Shown: in pieces, positions 7,481 through 16,767 of the stretch
Position numbering within the stretch: position 1 is the stretch's first letter
Layout: each line of letters begins with the position of its first letter
Assembly (NCBI RefSeq): GCF_028561335.1
Contig: NZ_JAQQTG010000007.1
Coordinates: 1-64,000 of the forward strand
DNA: 64,000 nt
Direction of reading: 5' to 3'
Origin: Aequorivita todarodis
GTDB lineage: Bacteria; Bacteroidota; Bacteroidia; Flavobacteriales; Flavobacteriaceae
Position numbers and translations under genes: made by a program
The notes under the pieces: model-generated
What the model was told of the DNA's origin: nothing
The model's database searches: none
What the model saw: only the letters and a program-made list of their open reading frames with translations

Positions 7481-10257
7481 CGCACTTTCTTAATTTTAAA
7501 GGTAGTAATATTGCCTGTATCGATCTTCTCCGGAAATGCTTCCGCATTAAAAAATTGTATTTCCCATTGTTTGGAACGGTTTAAGACCGCAATTCTATTT
7601 TCAAGAACTGCGGAAGAATTTACCTTGCCGTTGGGTTTCTTTCTTGAGTTTGAAAAGCCCACGCCGTCATCCATAATTTCCACCATAAATTCCTGCTCGT
7701 CAATGCTACGAAAATACAGATTGATATTGCCCTCTTTTTCTTTATTGAAGATACCGTGGTTCACAGCGTTCTCTACAATGGGCTGGAGCAGCATACTGGG
7801 AATGGTGGTTTCGGGTAAATTTAACGTAGAATCTATATGTATCTGATAGTCCAATTTCTCCTTAAAACGGAGCTTTTCAATATCCAAATAGTTTTTCAGC
7901 AATTTAATTTCAGTTTCCAGCGGAATTTCACTTTCTTTTGAAAGCTCAAAAAACTGGCGTATCAATTTTGAGAATTTCACCAGATATTTTTCTGAAGTTT
8001 CAAAGTCGTTATTGTTGATATAATACTGGATAGCAGCAAGCGAGTTGAAAACAAAATGCGGGTTCATCTGGGCGCGCAGGGCATATAACTCATATTCAGC
8101 CATCTTTTTCTGTGCGGTAATCTTGGCGGTTTTTTTTGAAACTTCCTTGTTTCTGAAATAAAAGAGCATTCCGCCTAAGAGCGAAATGCCCGCCAGCCAA
8201 AACACGGCTTTTGCCAAAGGCCTTTGCCACCATAATGGCAAAATAGTGAAATTGGCGGTTTCCATTAGGTTTCCGGTTTTCAATTGCAGGGCGTACTTGT
8301 CTGGTGGCAGATTTGAAAAATTAAGGTTTGAAGCGGTTGTAGTTGTCCAATCTTTTTGAATGGGCAGCAAACGGTACCTGTAGCTCAGTTGGTTTTGGGC
8401 GGACGAAAAGTCTATGGTGGCAATGGAAAAATCTACACTATTGTCGGTGGTGTAGCGCATTGCAGGTTCGGAGGCTGGGATAGGACTTTGATTGAACAGT
8501 GCCCTTTCAACGTAAATTTTCAAAAGTTGGGGCTGCTTATAAAGGGCTCTCGGAAGAATGGCAACCCCATCGTCCGTTGATACAAGCAAATCATCGCCCA
8601 CCGGCAGAATAGCGTTAACCTTTTTCGAAGGCAGTCCGTCGTTTTCGTTTAAAGTGCCTGTATATTGATAATCGGGACCTGCTTTTTTATATTGTAAAAT
8701 TCCGCTTTCAGAAGCCAGCCAGATAAAATCCTTGTTTGCAACAGCGCTTTCAACACTCAAAAATTCTGAATTCGGCAATTGTGATACCTCCTTGAGGTCT
8801 GTGAGATAAGAACCGTGCCCGTCAGTATTGACCAAAAATTGGGAGTCCGTAACCTTAGTGAGGCTCAAGATAGGTTTCTTTAAAAGATTATCGGCAAGGG
8901 TTACGGAGGTTATGGTCCCGTCCGATAGTATTTTTAAACCATCAGAAGTTGCCAAGAGCAGGGAATCGCGAAACCTCAACAAATCCCTTACGCCATAATA
9001 ATCGTAGGTTTTGATTCGCTCAAAGGTTTCTGGGTCTATTTTTATTACCCCTGAGGATATATTTCCGTATAAAAAACCGTTGAGATAGACCAAGCTCCTT
9101 ACGCCACCAATTTTATTGAAATGATCGACTTGGTGCCGGCTGGCTGCTTCATTCGCAATTTGTATGGTTTTCTTTTCAGAACAGAAAAATGAACTTTCAA
9201 GGGAATCTAAATATACCGCGTTGAAAACAAAACTTTTATCCGTTATAAACGGCCTAAACTTTTTTTGAAGTGAATCGTATTCATAAAATCCTTTATTGTA
9301 CACATTGGCCACTATCCGTTTACCCACTCTGGCCAGTTGATCTACTTTTTGATGAGGAAGTACGTAGGTACACTGGCGCTTTACCTGTGGCAACATAAAG
9401 ATTCCACGCGAAAAGGTGGCGCACCAAATGTTCTCACTTCTGTCTATCATTGAAAAATAGGCCTTTAGATTGGGGGGTATCTTAACCACCTTTTCCATCT
9501 CAAAATTCTCGTCCAGTATGCCCACAAAGTCAAATCCCGTTATCTGGATTTGATCGTTCACAAAATGGTTGCGAATAAAATTGGGGTTTTGGTGACTGGC
9601 GTATTTTTTAAACTCCCTTTCATAAATTTTCCCGCTAAGCAGGTTTATTACGCTAAAACCTTCGTTATAGAGCATTACCATGATAGAATCGCGGTTTCTG
9701 AACCGTGTTACGGACTTTTCTTTAAAAACAGGAAGCTCTGCCAATTGTACCGCTTTTTTATGAAGCTTTTTAAAATGGTATTTTGAGGTATCCTGTACCT
9801 CTGAAAATGTGAGGTTTTTCCAACATCCGTTTTCCAGATAAAACCATTGCCCGCTATTTCCGACTATTAAGGTGTTACCATAAACATTGGTAGATGCCGG
9901 AAACATTACGACTCCCGCCTGGCAATTGGGAAAGGTATGTACCTTCCCATTTTCAATATACCCCAGCAAAGTTGATTTTGAAAAGAACCAAATCCTATTT
10001 TCGGCATCAACCCGTAGGTCCCAAATATCGTTGGTTGGCAATCCATTACGGGTATTGAAAACCTTAAATTCCCTTCCGTTGAATTTTGCCATACCCTTAT
10101 CGGTAATGACCCAAATAAAGCCTTCGTTATCTTGGGTCAATCGGTAGATTCGGTTGCTGGGTAGGCCATCCTTTATGGTGTAATTCACAAATTCCTGTGC
10201 AGCACAAAAATTCCACATCACAATAAATACAATGATATGGAATTTTGTTCTGCTCAT
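7477..10257 (-). CDS. Propeller-sensor histidine kinase (LytS-type His_kinase)
   Basis: 926 residues from the ATG at 10257, which is directly followed by a signal peptide (MSRTKFHIIVFIVMW); an upstream codon would add an improbable 20-residue leader. Two-component propeller (Reg_prop) repeats fill most of the periplasmic part, beginning YTIKDGLPSNRIYRLTQD. A Y_Y_Y-like domain follows, then one transmembrane helix (KAVFWLAGISLLGGMLFYF). The cytoplasmic kinase is the LytS/YehU type, with the phospho-His in QMNPHFVFNS and an ATPase domain with MDDGVGFSN. This architecture senses periplasmic signals, often polysaccharides or proteins. The partner is the overlapping LytTR regulator. Confidence 0.93.
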   Translation of the reverse strand: MSRTKFHIIVFIVMWNFCAAQEFVNYTIKDGLPSNRIYRLTQDNEGFIWVITDKGMAKFNGREFKVFNTRNGLPTNDIWDLRVDAENRIWFFSKSTLLGYIENGKVHTFPNCQAGVVMFPASTNVYGNTLIVGNSGQWFYLENGCWKNLTFSEVQDTSKYHFKKLHKKAVQLAELPVFKEKSVTRFRNRDSIMVMLYNEGFSVINLLSGKIYEREFKKYASHQNPNFIRNHFVNDQIQITGFDFVGILDENFEMEKVVKIPPNLKAYFSMIDRSENIWCATFSRGIFMLPQVKRQCTYVLPHQKVDQLARVGKRIVANVYNKGFYEYDSLQKKFRPFITDKSFVFNAVYLDSLESSFFCSEKKTIQIANEAASRHQVDHFNKIGGVRSLVYLNGFLYGNISSGVIKIDPETFERIKTYDYYGVRDLLRFRDSLLLATSDGLKILSDGTITSVTLADNLLKKPILSLTKVTDSQFLVNTDGHGSYLTDLKEVSQLPNSEFLSVESAVANKDFIWLASESGILQYKKAGPDYQYTGTLNENDGLPSKKVNAILPVGDDLLVSTDDGVAILPRALYKQPQLLKIYVERALFNQSPIPASEPAMRYTTDNSVDFSIATIDFSSAQNQLSYRYRLLPIQKDWTTTTASNLNFSNLPPDKYALQLKTGNLMETANFTILPLWWQRPLAKAVFWLAGISLLGGMLFYFRNKEVSKKTAKITAQKKMAEYELYALRAQMNPHFVFNSLAAIQYYINNNDFETSEKYLVKFSKLIRQFFELSKESEIPLETEIKLLKNYLDIEKLRFKEKLDYQIHIDSTLNLPETTIPSMLLQPIVENAVNHGIFNKEKEGNINLYFRSIDEQEFMVEIMDDGVGFSNSRKKPNGKVNSSAVLENRIAVLNRSKQWEIQFFNAEAFPEKIDTGNITTFKIKKVR

Positions 10258-10328
10258 ATTAAAAGGGAGAGTATTAATCTTTTTTCCAATAACTAAGGTA
10301 AGGAAAATATGGCGCAAGAAGGAGGGTG

Positions 10329-12083
10329 CTACTCTTTAATGAGCTTAAAGGTGGTAGTATTTTTTCCGTTGGAAATTTCAACAAAGTACAGGCCAGCCGC
10401 AAGCTCAGAAACGTCCATTTGCCGTTCATTATTAAGGTATTGTTGCGATACAATTTTCCCAGAAGCATCCATAATAGTAACGTCAAGGGCATCAACTCCG
10501 GTAAATGAAATTTGCTGTATGGCTGGGTTTGGAAACATTTTTATTTTTTCCATCGAATGTTCTTCGACAGCCAATTCGCGTACGCAGAAATCCTCGGTAT
10601 AGGGCATTGCCGTTGCCGTAAGATTTATAGGAAAAGCATTAGTCGGCACGTGTGCCGAGGTAACCGGCACCGACTGCTTGGTCAAGGACAAATGGTTGGG
10701 ATTGATAATCTTGCTGTCGCAGGTATTGCGTTTTGCGGGATCTACTTTAAAAAGTTCCAGACTTACATCGGTCACCGTAGGATCAATAGCACGGTAGCCC
10801 GCCAAATAATAGTGGTTATTGTTGCTGTTGTCTGTTTTTGGAAAGGCCATATCGGGGTAATAGATGGTGGGCATCTGAAAATCCCAAAGGTTAAAATCCT
10901 CGGTACCGGGCTCTACGTTTGGCACAAGGTATTGATAGTTCGTCGCAACAGGATTTCCAGTGTTTTTGTCAAATTCATAAAAAAAGACATTGCTTTCGCC
11001 ATAATATGAATTGGCACCAATGTTCCAGCTTTCATCTCTATCATAGCCTGCAATTACAAGGTTATTCGCACTGTTGAAGGATGGCATCAGAGCAAAACCG
11101 TACATGTTCAGGTTGTTGGGATCGTCGGCATACCAGGAGCGGGCACTATCATAGGTTCCATTATTATCAAAAACCGTTATTCCAAAGTAATGCGAGAAGG
11201 AATAATTGGTAAGCATATAGATTTTACTGGTCGTACTATCAAAATAGGCATCGACACTTACATCATTGGCATTTCCAAACACATAGCTTTGGTCCCATTG
11301 CATAGTTCCCTGAAAGTCCAATTTGTGCGCCAATACTATTTGTTGGGCCGTATTGTTCGATAGGTCTTGCCAGGTTGCGCTTCCGGTAAGAAAAAATCCA
11401 TCACTGGTTTCGGCCACACCATTTACAAAGTCGTATTCTAAGGTATTTACCGTATTGGGAGCATCGGTTTCTGCGGCCCATAACACGTTTAAACCCGAAT
11501 CAGTACGTAGCACAAAACCAATGTTGTTAAAAACACAATTGATATCAAGGCTGTAACAATCACTGAAATACCCGGCAATTACGAAGCCAGGATCGGCAAT
11601 ACTATCGCCATTGGCATCGCTGTTTGAAAAACTGATGTGCAGGCCGGTGCTATTAAAATTGGGGCCCACCACATCATAATAATTGGCTTGGAGAAAGTTT
11701 CCGCTCAGTGCCTCAAATTGTGCCACGAATACTTTTCGTTTACCGCCAATGTCTATATAGCCCGTAGCGAAAATAAGATCCAAATGGCTCACTATATCCA
11801 GAATACGCAAATGGGGTGAAGTTGGTTCCTGATAGACGATATTCCAAATTACGGCGCCATTTTCATCCACTTTTTTTAGAAACGCTCGTTCAGATTGCAG
11901 GGCCGTGTCAAAGAGATTGCCAGCCACAATATAATCTGTAGTTGGCGGACTATTAAATGAGAGGGGCTCGATACATACATCGTGATAGACCATAGTAGCT
12001 ACCGAAACATTTGTTTGAAATTGACACCAACCGGATATGGCAAAGGTCAAAAAAAACAGGGTTATTAGTAATTTTGTTTTCAT
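10329..12083 (-). CDS. Secreted T9SS type A sorting-domain protein, function unknown
   Basis: 584 residues with a Sec signal peptide (MKTKLLITLFFLTFAISG, cleavage near GWCQ) and a C-terminal T9SS type A sorting domain over the last 70 or so residues: MFPNPAIQQISF, then a beta-rich module ending GLYFVEISNGKNTTTFKLIKE. The middle is a beta-rich region with repeating segments of the form 'VIAGYFSD', 'LTGSATW', 'VIAGYDRD' and 'YLAGYRA', suggesting a propeller-like or delta-60-type repeat fold. No catalytic motif is recognisable. It is exported across the outer membrane and probably surface-anchored. It lies 71 bp upstream of the propeller kinase on the same strand and may be its sensing partner, which is inference. 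Confidence 0.85.
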   Translation of the reverse strand: MKTKLLITLFFLTFAISGWCQFQTNVSVATMVYHDVCIEPLSFNSPPTTDYIVAGNLFDTALQSERAFLKKVDENGAVIWNIVYQEPTSPHLRILDIVSHLDLIFATGYIDIGGKRKVFVAQFEALSGNFLQANYYDVVGPNFNSTGLHISFSNSDANGDSIADPGFVIAGYFSDCYSLDINCVFNNIGFVLRTDSGLNVLWAAETDAPNTVNTLEYDFVNGVAETSDGFFLTGSATWQDLSNNTAQQIVLAHKLDFQGTMQWDQSYVFGNANDVSVDAYFDSTTSKIYMLTNYSFSHYFGITVFDNNGTYDSARSWYADDPNNLNMYGFALMPSFNSANNLVIAGYDRDESWNIGANSYYGESNVFFYEFDKNTGNPVATNYQYLVPNVEPGTEDFNLWDFQMPTIYYPDMAFPKTDNSNNNHYYLAGYRAIDPTVTDVSLELFKVDPAKRNTCDSKIINPNHLSLTKQSVPVTSAHVPTNAFPINLTATAMPYTEDFCVRELAVEEHSMEKIKMFPNPAIQQISFTGVDALDVTIMDASGKIVSQQYLNNERQMDVSELAAGLYFVEISNGKNTTTFKLIKE

Positions 12084-12221
12084 TGGTGAAATATTTAATA
12101 ATTAATACGTAGTTGAAATTTCTTCCCTAAGGTCAAGGCTTTTAGTTAATTTTAAAACCTCCATTTATTGGCACGAGGGTTTGAGCCGATCTATTATGGG
12201 TTTGATGCAAGGAACTAATAG

Positions 12222-12252
12222 TTGTACAACTATTAAAAACGACTTAAGTTTG
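12222..12252 (+). promoter_or_regulatory. Bacteroidetes-type promoter (TTG - 20 nt - TAAGTTTG)
   Basis: TTG at 12222-12224 and TAAGTTTG at 12245-12252 are 20 nt apart. This fits the flavobacterial consensus TTG-N(17-23)-TAnnTTTG and lies just ahead of the ATG at 12270. It implies a very short leader. Confidence 0.65.
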
Positions 12253-12269
12253 TCAATAAATTAAATTCT

Positions 12270-12794
12270 ATGGAAGAAGCATCCCAAGTTATTAGCTATG
12301 TAGCCTACTTATTGCCCGCAATTGTTGTGGGGCTGGTCGCCTATTTTTTCTTTAAGGGCCATACCGCCAATGAAGAAGGGCGCCGAAGGTATTTGGTCCA
12401 AAAAGAGGCACAAAAACAAGTGTTGCCCCTTCGATTACAGGCGTATGAACGTATTACTTTATTTCTGGAGCGCATAGACCCCAATAAGTTATTGGTTCGG
12501 GTAAGGCCTTTTTCCGATTCAAAGGACGATTATGAAAACCTGCTCGTGAAGAATATTGAGCAGGAATTTGACCATAATTTAACGCAGCAAATCTATGTTT
12601 CTCCCGAATGTTGGAACCTGGTGAATGCCGCCAAAAATGCGACAATCCACGTTATCCGTCAGGGGGCGATGCACGAAAAGGAAGGAAATGTAGATAAAAT
12701 GCGGGAGTGGTTGTTACAGAACTTTATGGAAGAGGTTACCCCATCCCAGAAAGCGCTGGGATACGTAAAAAAAGAGGTGAGCGAACTTTTCTGA
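12270..12794 (+). CDS. Conserved membrane-anchored protein, function unknown
   Basis: 174 residues. One N-terminal transmembrane helix (about residues 8-28, SYVAYLLPAIVVGLVAYFFF) is followed by a cytoplasmic, mainly helical domain beginning EEGRRRYLVQKEAQKQVLPLRLQAYERI. The layout matches an uncharacterised protein widespread in Flavobacteriia and Cytophagia (I believe DUF7935). A conserved stretch is VSPECWNLVNAAKNATIHVIRQ. No enzyme motif is visible. It is transcribed alone, with a good promoter immediately upstream and a convergent operon downstream. Confidence 0.75.
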   Translation: MEEASQVISYVAYLLPAIVVGLVAYFFFKGHTANEEGRRRYLVQKEAQKQVLPLRLQAYERITLFLERIDPNKLLVRVRPFSDSKDDYENLLVKNIEQEFDHNLTQQIYVSPECWNLVNAAKNATIHVIRQGAMHEKEGNVDKMREWLLQNFMEEVTPSQKALGYVKKEVSELF

Positions 12795-12904
12795 GTTTTT
12801 AATAGCACAGGTTAAGACGAGCTCGTGGACAATTATTTTTCAGAGGGCTTTATATTCTTTATATGTTATATGTCATATATCCTATCATCAAAAATCAACT
12901 TTTT

Positions 12905-13537
12905 TTAAGGGGTAAATATATTGTGGTGAATGGCGAAAAGCATAAGCCCAATCCTGTTCTTTATTCCGAGTTTTTTGTATAGTGAATCCCTGTAACCTTC
13001 AACCGTTTTGTAGCTGCAGAACATAGTTTCGGCAATTTCCTTATAGCTCATATCGGTACAGGCCAATTTTATGAATTCCAGTTCCTTGTCCTTTATTTCG
13101 GTATCAAGGTTTTTTTCTATTGAATCCATAAGTATTTGCGAAACGGTATTCGTGTAATATTGGCCGTTTTTAATTACTTCCAACAAAGCTTGTTCAAGGA
13201 TATCCTTTTTGGTATCTTTCATAAGATACCCCTTGGCTCCAGCGCGGAGCATCTTCAAAATGGTGTATTCATCCTCTTCAATGGAAAGGGCCAGCACTTT
13301 TACCTCTGGGTAATTCTGTTTAAGCTTTTCGGTAGTTTCTATACCGTTCAAAATGGGCATTTTAATATCCATCAGCACCAAATCGGGAATGTTTTGTGGG
13401 TTTTCAAATTTATCTAGCAGTTCCCTTCCATTTTTGCATAAATAAAGCACATCAAAATTTTCAAAATCCTGGACGAGCCCACCAATAGCCTGGGAAAGCA
13501 AAAAATGATCGTCAACTACTACTACTGAATACTTCAT
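12905..13537 (-). CDS. NarL/FixJ-family response regulator
   Basis: 210 residues. The receiver domain has the phospho-acceptor Asp57 (LVLMDIKMP), an acidic pair VVDDH at the start, and Lys near 105 in YLMKDTKK. The C-terminal LuxR-type helix-turn-helix begins about residue 145 (KELEFIKLACTDMSYKEIAETMFCSYKTVEGYRDSLYKKLG, read in segments). It is the last gene of a minus-strand operon with a HisKA_3-type kinase 41 bp upstream, its expected partner. Confidence 0.95.
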   Translation of the reverse strand: MKYSVVVVDDHFLLSQAIGGLVQDFENFDVLYLCKNGRELLDKFENPQNIPDLVLMDIKMPILNGIETTEKLKQNYPEVKVLALSIEEDEYTILKMLRAGAKGYLMKDTKKDILEQALLEVIKNGQYYTNTVSQILMDSIEKNLDTEIKDKELEFIKLACTDMSYKEIAETMFCSYKTVEGYRDSLYKKLGIKNRIGLMLFAIHHNIFTP

Positions 13538-13578
13538 TGTATAATTCCTTTTAAATGTTTTTATATCTAAAGAATGCC

Positions 13579-14331
13579 CTAAGCAAATTTATATTTTAAG
13601 AGCAGAGCAGTGCCCTCGCCTTTTACCGAATCTATTCTCAAAGTTGAATTGATAAGCTTTGCCCGGGTTTTCATATTTTTCAATCCAATGCCCATGAAAT
13701 CGTCATCCTTTTCAAACCCCACTCCGTTATCCGCGGCTGTAATGGTCAATTTCTCCTCGGTGTAATTCAGTACTACCTTGAGTGAGGATGCCTTTGAATG
13801 TTTTATGGTGTTTGAAAAAAATTCCTGCAAAATCCGAAAAAGAATTATCTGTGTATTTGCTTCAATCGGCACCACTGTTCCCTCTACTGTTAATTTTGCG
13901 GCTATGAATTTCAATCTATTGAAACGCTCAATCTCCAACCTAACGGCTTCCCGCAAACTAAGGCTCTTTAGAGCTTCGGGGTTTATCAGCTTTGAAAGCG
14001 CCCGCAACTCGTCAATCCCTGTGCCTATGGTTTCTGAAACCTCGATCATCATCTCTGGCTTTTCCAAGGCCATTTGTGCCTGTATTTTTGCCAAGGTCAT
14101 CAACTGCCCAATGTTGTCGTGCAGTTCCCAACTTATGTTGCGCAAGGTTTCTTCCCTAATTTCTATCTGCGATTCTGCCAATTCGCGCTCAAAAGCTTTT
14201 TTGGCTTCTGCCTGTTCCCGCAACAAGCGGTTCTTTCTTCGGGTAAAAACGGAGAACAATACAATAACAATAATGACCAAGGATATTGGAATAGCTATTG
14301 CCGCTATTATTATGATCTCTTTTTCATCCAT
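13579..14331 (-). CDS. NarX/DesK-like sensor histidine kinase (HisKA_3)
   Basis: 250 residues. It has a single N-terminal transmembrane helix (about residues 5-29), a short coiled coil (LLREQAEAKKAFERELAESQ), then the HisKA_3 dimerisation domain with phospho-His near residue 71 in SWELHDNIGQ. The ATPase domain contains LFRILQEFFSNTIKHSKAS (N box), ADNGVGF (G1) and GIGLKNMKTRA (G2). There is no extracellular sensor domain of its own. The membrane protein overlapping it by 22 bp could supply sensing. Confidence 0.93.
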   Translation of the reverse strand: MDEKEIIIIAAIAIPISLVIIVIVLFSVFTRRKNRLLREQAEAKKAFERELAESQIEIREETLRNISWELHDNIGQLMTLAKIQAQMALEKPEMMIEVSETIGTGIDELRALSKLINPEALKSLSLREAVRLEIERFNRLKFIAAKLTVEGTVVPIEANTQIILFRILQEFFSNTIKHSKASSLKVVLNYTEEKLTITAADNGVGFEKDDDFMGIGLKNMKTRAKLINSTLRIDSVKGEGTALLLKYKFA

Positions 14332-14963
14332 AGAAAGCCCGTCAAAAAGAACAAATACATTAGTATTATGAGCGAAAACTGTATTATTAGCAATAGGTCA
14401 AAAAAACTATCCGGCTTATAGAACCATGTTTTAATAATTTTTATTGGCAAATAACCAATATAAAACAAGAATAGCCCAACACTTACCCAAAACAACAGGT
14501 CGTTCTTAACTACCAATACCAATGAGGACTGTAAGATACTTATATAATATAGAATTATACAAAATATTAAAATACTCGCTCCAGCAATATAGGTTCTCGT
14601 GAAAGAATCCTTAAAAAAGCCGGTAAACACTATATCGCTCAAAAAAAATAACAAAAAAATACCGAAACCTATTTGAATGTTTTTTTTGAATCTTTCATTT
14701 TCAATCATCTTCATAAAAATATAGAAGAATATGGAAAAATGAATCAGATAATACCCATTGAAAATGGTAAAAATAAGTTGTGTATTCCCTGAATTTTTTA
14801 GGTAAGTGCCCAAAAATTCCGTAACCATGGTAACAAACAATACAATGGGCAAAAACTTTAAAGCAGTATTTTTATAAAGTGGAAATCTTATTAATGAAAT
14901 TACAAAAACAATGGCGTATAGTACCAAATAAGTATTTTGAAGAATGGTTAATGCTGTTTCCAC
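14310..14963 (-). CDS. Multi-pass membrane protein, possible sensor for the adjacent kinase
   Basis: 217 residues, with six or seven predicted transmembrane helices spread over the entire length, beginning TYLVLYAIVFVISLIRFPLY and ending LIILMYLFFLTGFLWMKKRS. There is no recognised domain. It overlaps the kinase gene by 22 bp, so the two are probably made together. Small multi-helix proteins of this kind are frequently encoded next to HisKA_3 kinases that lack a sensor domain; calling it the sensor is inference from context. Confidence 0.75.
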   Translation of the reverse strand: METALTILQNTYLVLYAIVFVISLIRFPLYKNTALKFLPIVLFVTMVTEFLGTYLKNSGNTQLIFTIFNGYYLIHFSIFFYIFMKMIENERFKKNIQIGFGIFLLFFLSDIVFTGFFKDSFTRTYIAGASILIFCIILYYISILQSSLVLVVKNDLLFWVSVGLFLFYIGYLPIKIIKTWFYKPDSFFDLLLIIQFSLIILMYLFFLTGFLWMKKRS

Positions 14964-14978
14964 TAAATGAACGAGTTT

Positions 14979-15662
14979 TTAATCATTCCCAAAATCATTT
15001 GTACCAGGTGGCGGGATTATGGATCCGTCATTCAAAATCAAACTGCTTTCAGTACCTCCGACCGTTGCATTGTTCGACATAAAAAATCCAGCCTCATTCA
15101 TCTGGCCTGTAGAATCGGCCTGGCGCTTATCTTGGTTTCCTTCCTGCTGCAGCGTACGTCTATTGATGGGTACCGCCGTATATCTACCATCCACTTCCTC
15201 CACTGAAAAACCTACGTTTTTTCCTTCATAAGCCATTGTTGGCAATACAAAAAGGCTATTCCTTCTGGGATATCTAACGGCATCGCCATTTGGAAAGGTG
15301 TCGCTATTCGGGTAATTGGAAAGGTAGAAACGCAAGGTCTGTATATCTACATTGGCCTCTTTGGCTTCGTGCTCTATATAGGCAATGTATTGTTTTATGG
15401 TTTTAAGATCGTATTCCGCATAACGTGTGGGCGTAAATTTATCGCCCCCCGGAACTATGCTGTCCTCATATTTTTGGATAATCGGCACGCGTCTTTGCGC
15501 ATAGGCATCATACATTTCCTGGGCGCGCTCCACAGAGATTATATGGTCTTTCGGCGGACCTTCATAAGGTGGCTCTGTGTGTGTAGTTGGCTCTTGGCAG
15601 CCAACAAGCATCAAATTGACGAAAATCAATACGAATAAACGGTTTGTCATTTTTGCTGTCAT
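14979..15662 (-). CDS. Predicted lipoprotein, function unknown
   Basis: 227 residues (223 if the second ATG, at 15650, is used). The N-terminus NRLFVLIFVNLMLVGCQEP is a lipoprotein signal with LVGC as lipobox. The mature part starts with a Pro-rich linker and continues with a mixed fold: RAQEMYDAYAQRRVPIIQKYED, then YDLKTIKQYIAYIEHEAKEANV and LRFYLSNYPNSDTFPNGD. I do not recognise a family. It is the first gene of the operon with the membrane protein, kinase and response regulator (15 bp gap), so it may be an envelope partner of that signalling system. Confidence 0.7.
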   Translation of the reverse strand: MTAKMTNRLFVLIFVNLMLVGCQEPTTHTEPPYEGPPKDHIISVERAQEMYDAYAQRRVPIIQKYEDSIVPGGDKFTPTRYAEYDLKTIKQYIAYIEHEAKEANVDIQTLRFYLSNYPNSDTFPNGDAVRYPRRNSLFVLPTMAYEGKNVGFSVEEVDGRYTAVPINRRTLQQEGNQDKRQADSTGQMNEAGFFMSNNATVGGTESSLILNDGSIIPPPGTNDFGND

Positions 15663-15816
15663 AATAAAAGGTTTTTACAGTTGTGGGATAAATGTAATTA
15701 CTAAAGAACACATTAAAAAATGTGGTTTTATAATCTAAAAGTGAAGATACACCATTAAGTCTGATTATTAATTACTTAAATAAAATTTCACAAAAAAATA
15801 CGGGGAAAACACTTAA

Positions 15817-15836
15817 AAAAAGGGGGATTTCCCCCT
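15817..15836 (-). terminator. Intrinsic terminator after the patatin gene
   Basis: Read on the minus strand, GGGGG-AAAT-CCCCC is followed by seven T residues, 16 bp past the patatin stop codon. The same 16-nt palindrome, AGGGGGATTTCCCCCT, occurs again after recG at 23252-23267, there with only a weak T tract. No gene lies in 15663-15852; the rest of that gap is A+T-rich and must hold the promoter of the lipoprotein operon. Confidence 0.75.
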
Positions 15837-15852
15837 ATAAAATGTAGGAAGA

Positions 15853-16767
15853 TTAATCGTCTTTAGTACGAATTTCGTTCAATTCCTCGTTCTTTTGGTG
15901 TGCGTATTCATACCCGCGCTCCCACCATTTGCTCATCATTTTCTTGTCGAAAATCAAGGAATTGGTGGTCAGCACCGTAGGGGTATAATAAAGATTGATG
16001 ATTACGTTATTGTTGGTAGCCACAAATTTCCCAATACGGATGTTCTGCTTTTCAATACGGTCTGCCATATAACTGTGCATATTGGTAAGTAAGGAAAACA
16101 CATTTTTTGAGGGAAGCCGATTGTAATAGGTAATCTCCGTTTCCAAAATAATAACGTCAATGCTCTTTGCACCGCGGTTGATGGCCTCTTCAATGGGGAC
16201 CATGCTGCCAAAACCCCCATCGGCATATTCACAGCCGTCCTTTTTAACAAGACTCATAAAAGGGGTGAAATTTGATGAAATCCAAATCCAGTCCAAGAAA
16301 TCCTGGTACTCAAAATCATTGACCGATTTGTATTCCACTTGATTTAGCGAAAGATTGGAAACCGTTACCACCACCTCTTTTTTCGAAGCCTTTAAAGTAT
16401 TGAACTCTGTTTCGGTTACCGACTTTTCTATCAATTTTCGCAAATTCAGACTTTCGCCGAAGGTCTTTTTCCCTTTCAAAAAATTCAGGAGCACGGTATA
16501 ATGGTCAATACCAATTTGTTTTCCGCCGAATTTGTCTTCCTTGATAACAAAGGGGCAACTGTTGAAAATGCTCTTTTGATTGACCGAAGTATAGATTTCC
16601 TTGATTTTTTCAACCTTGTCCAGTGCCAAATGCGAAATGAGCAAACTGCCCGTAGAGGTGCCCACAAAAAGATCGTAATTATGGTGCAGCGTATCAATTA
16701 AGTATTGCGCCACGCCTCCCGCAAATGCGCCCTTGCTCCCACCGCCAGATATTACCAATGCTCTCAT
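15853..16767 (-). CDS. Patatin-like phospholipase
   Basis: A 304-residue single-domain patatin. The glycine-rich oxyanion loop GGGSKGAF lies at residues 8-15, the nucleophile Ser38 lies in GTSTGS, and the catalytic Asp is in the ADGGFG stretch near residue 180. This Ser-Asp dyad hydrolyses acyl esters of lipids. There is no signal peptide, so it is cytoplasmic or peripheral. Its start overlaps the M1 peptidase stop by 4 bp (ATGA), meaning coupled translation, and a strong hairpin terminator follows it. Confidence 0.95.
   Translation of the reverse strand: MRALVISGGGSKGAFAGGVAQYLIDTLHHNYDLFVGTSTGSLLISHLALDKVEKIKEIYTSVNQKSIFNSCPFVIKEDKFGGKQIGIDHYTVLLNFLKGKKTFGESLNLRKLIEKSVTETEFNTLKASKKEVVVTVSNLSLNQVEYKSVNDFEYQDFLDWIWISSNFTPFMSLVKKDGCEYADGGFGSMVPIEEAINRGAKSIDVIILETEITYYNRLPSKNVFSLLTNMHSYMADRIEKQNIRIGKFVATNNNVIINLYYTPTVLTTNSLIFDKKMMSKWWERGYEYAHQKNEELNEIRTKDD

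Noticed and set aside
15817-15836. Operator for the NarL-type regulator
   Set aside because: On the minus strand it is followed by seven T residues just after the patatin stop, so a terminator explains it better.
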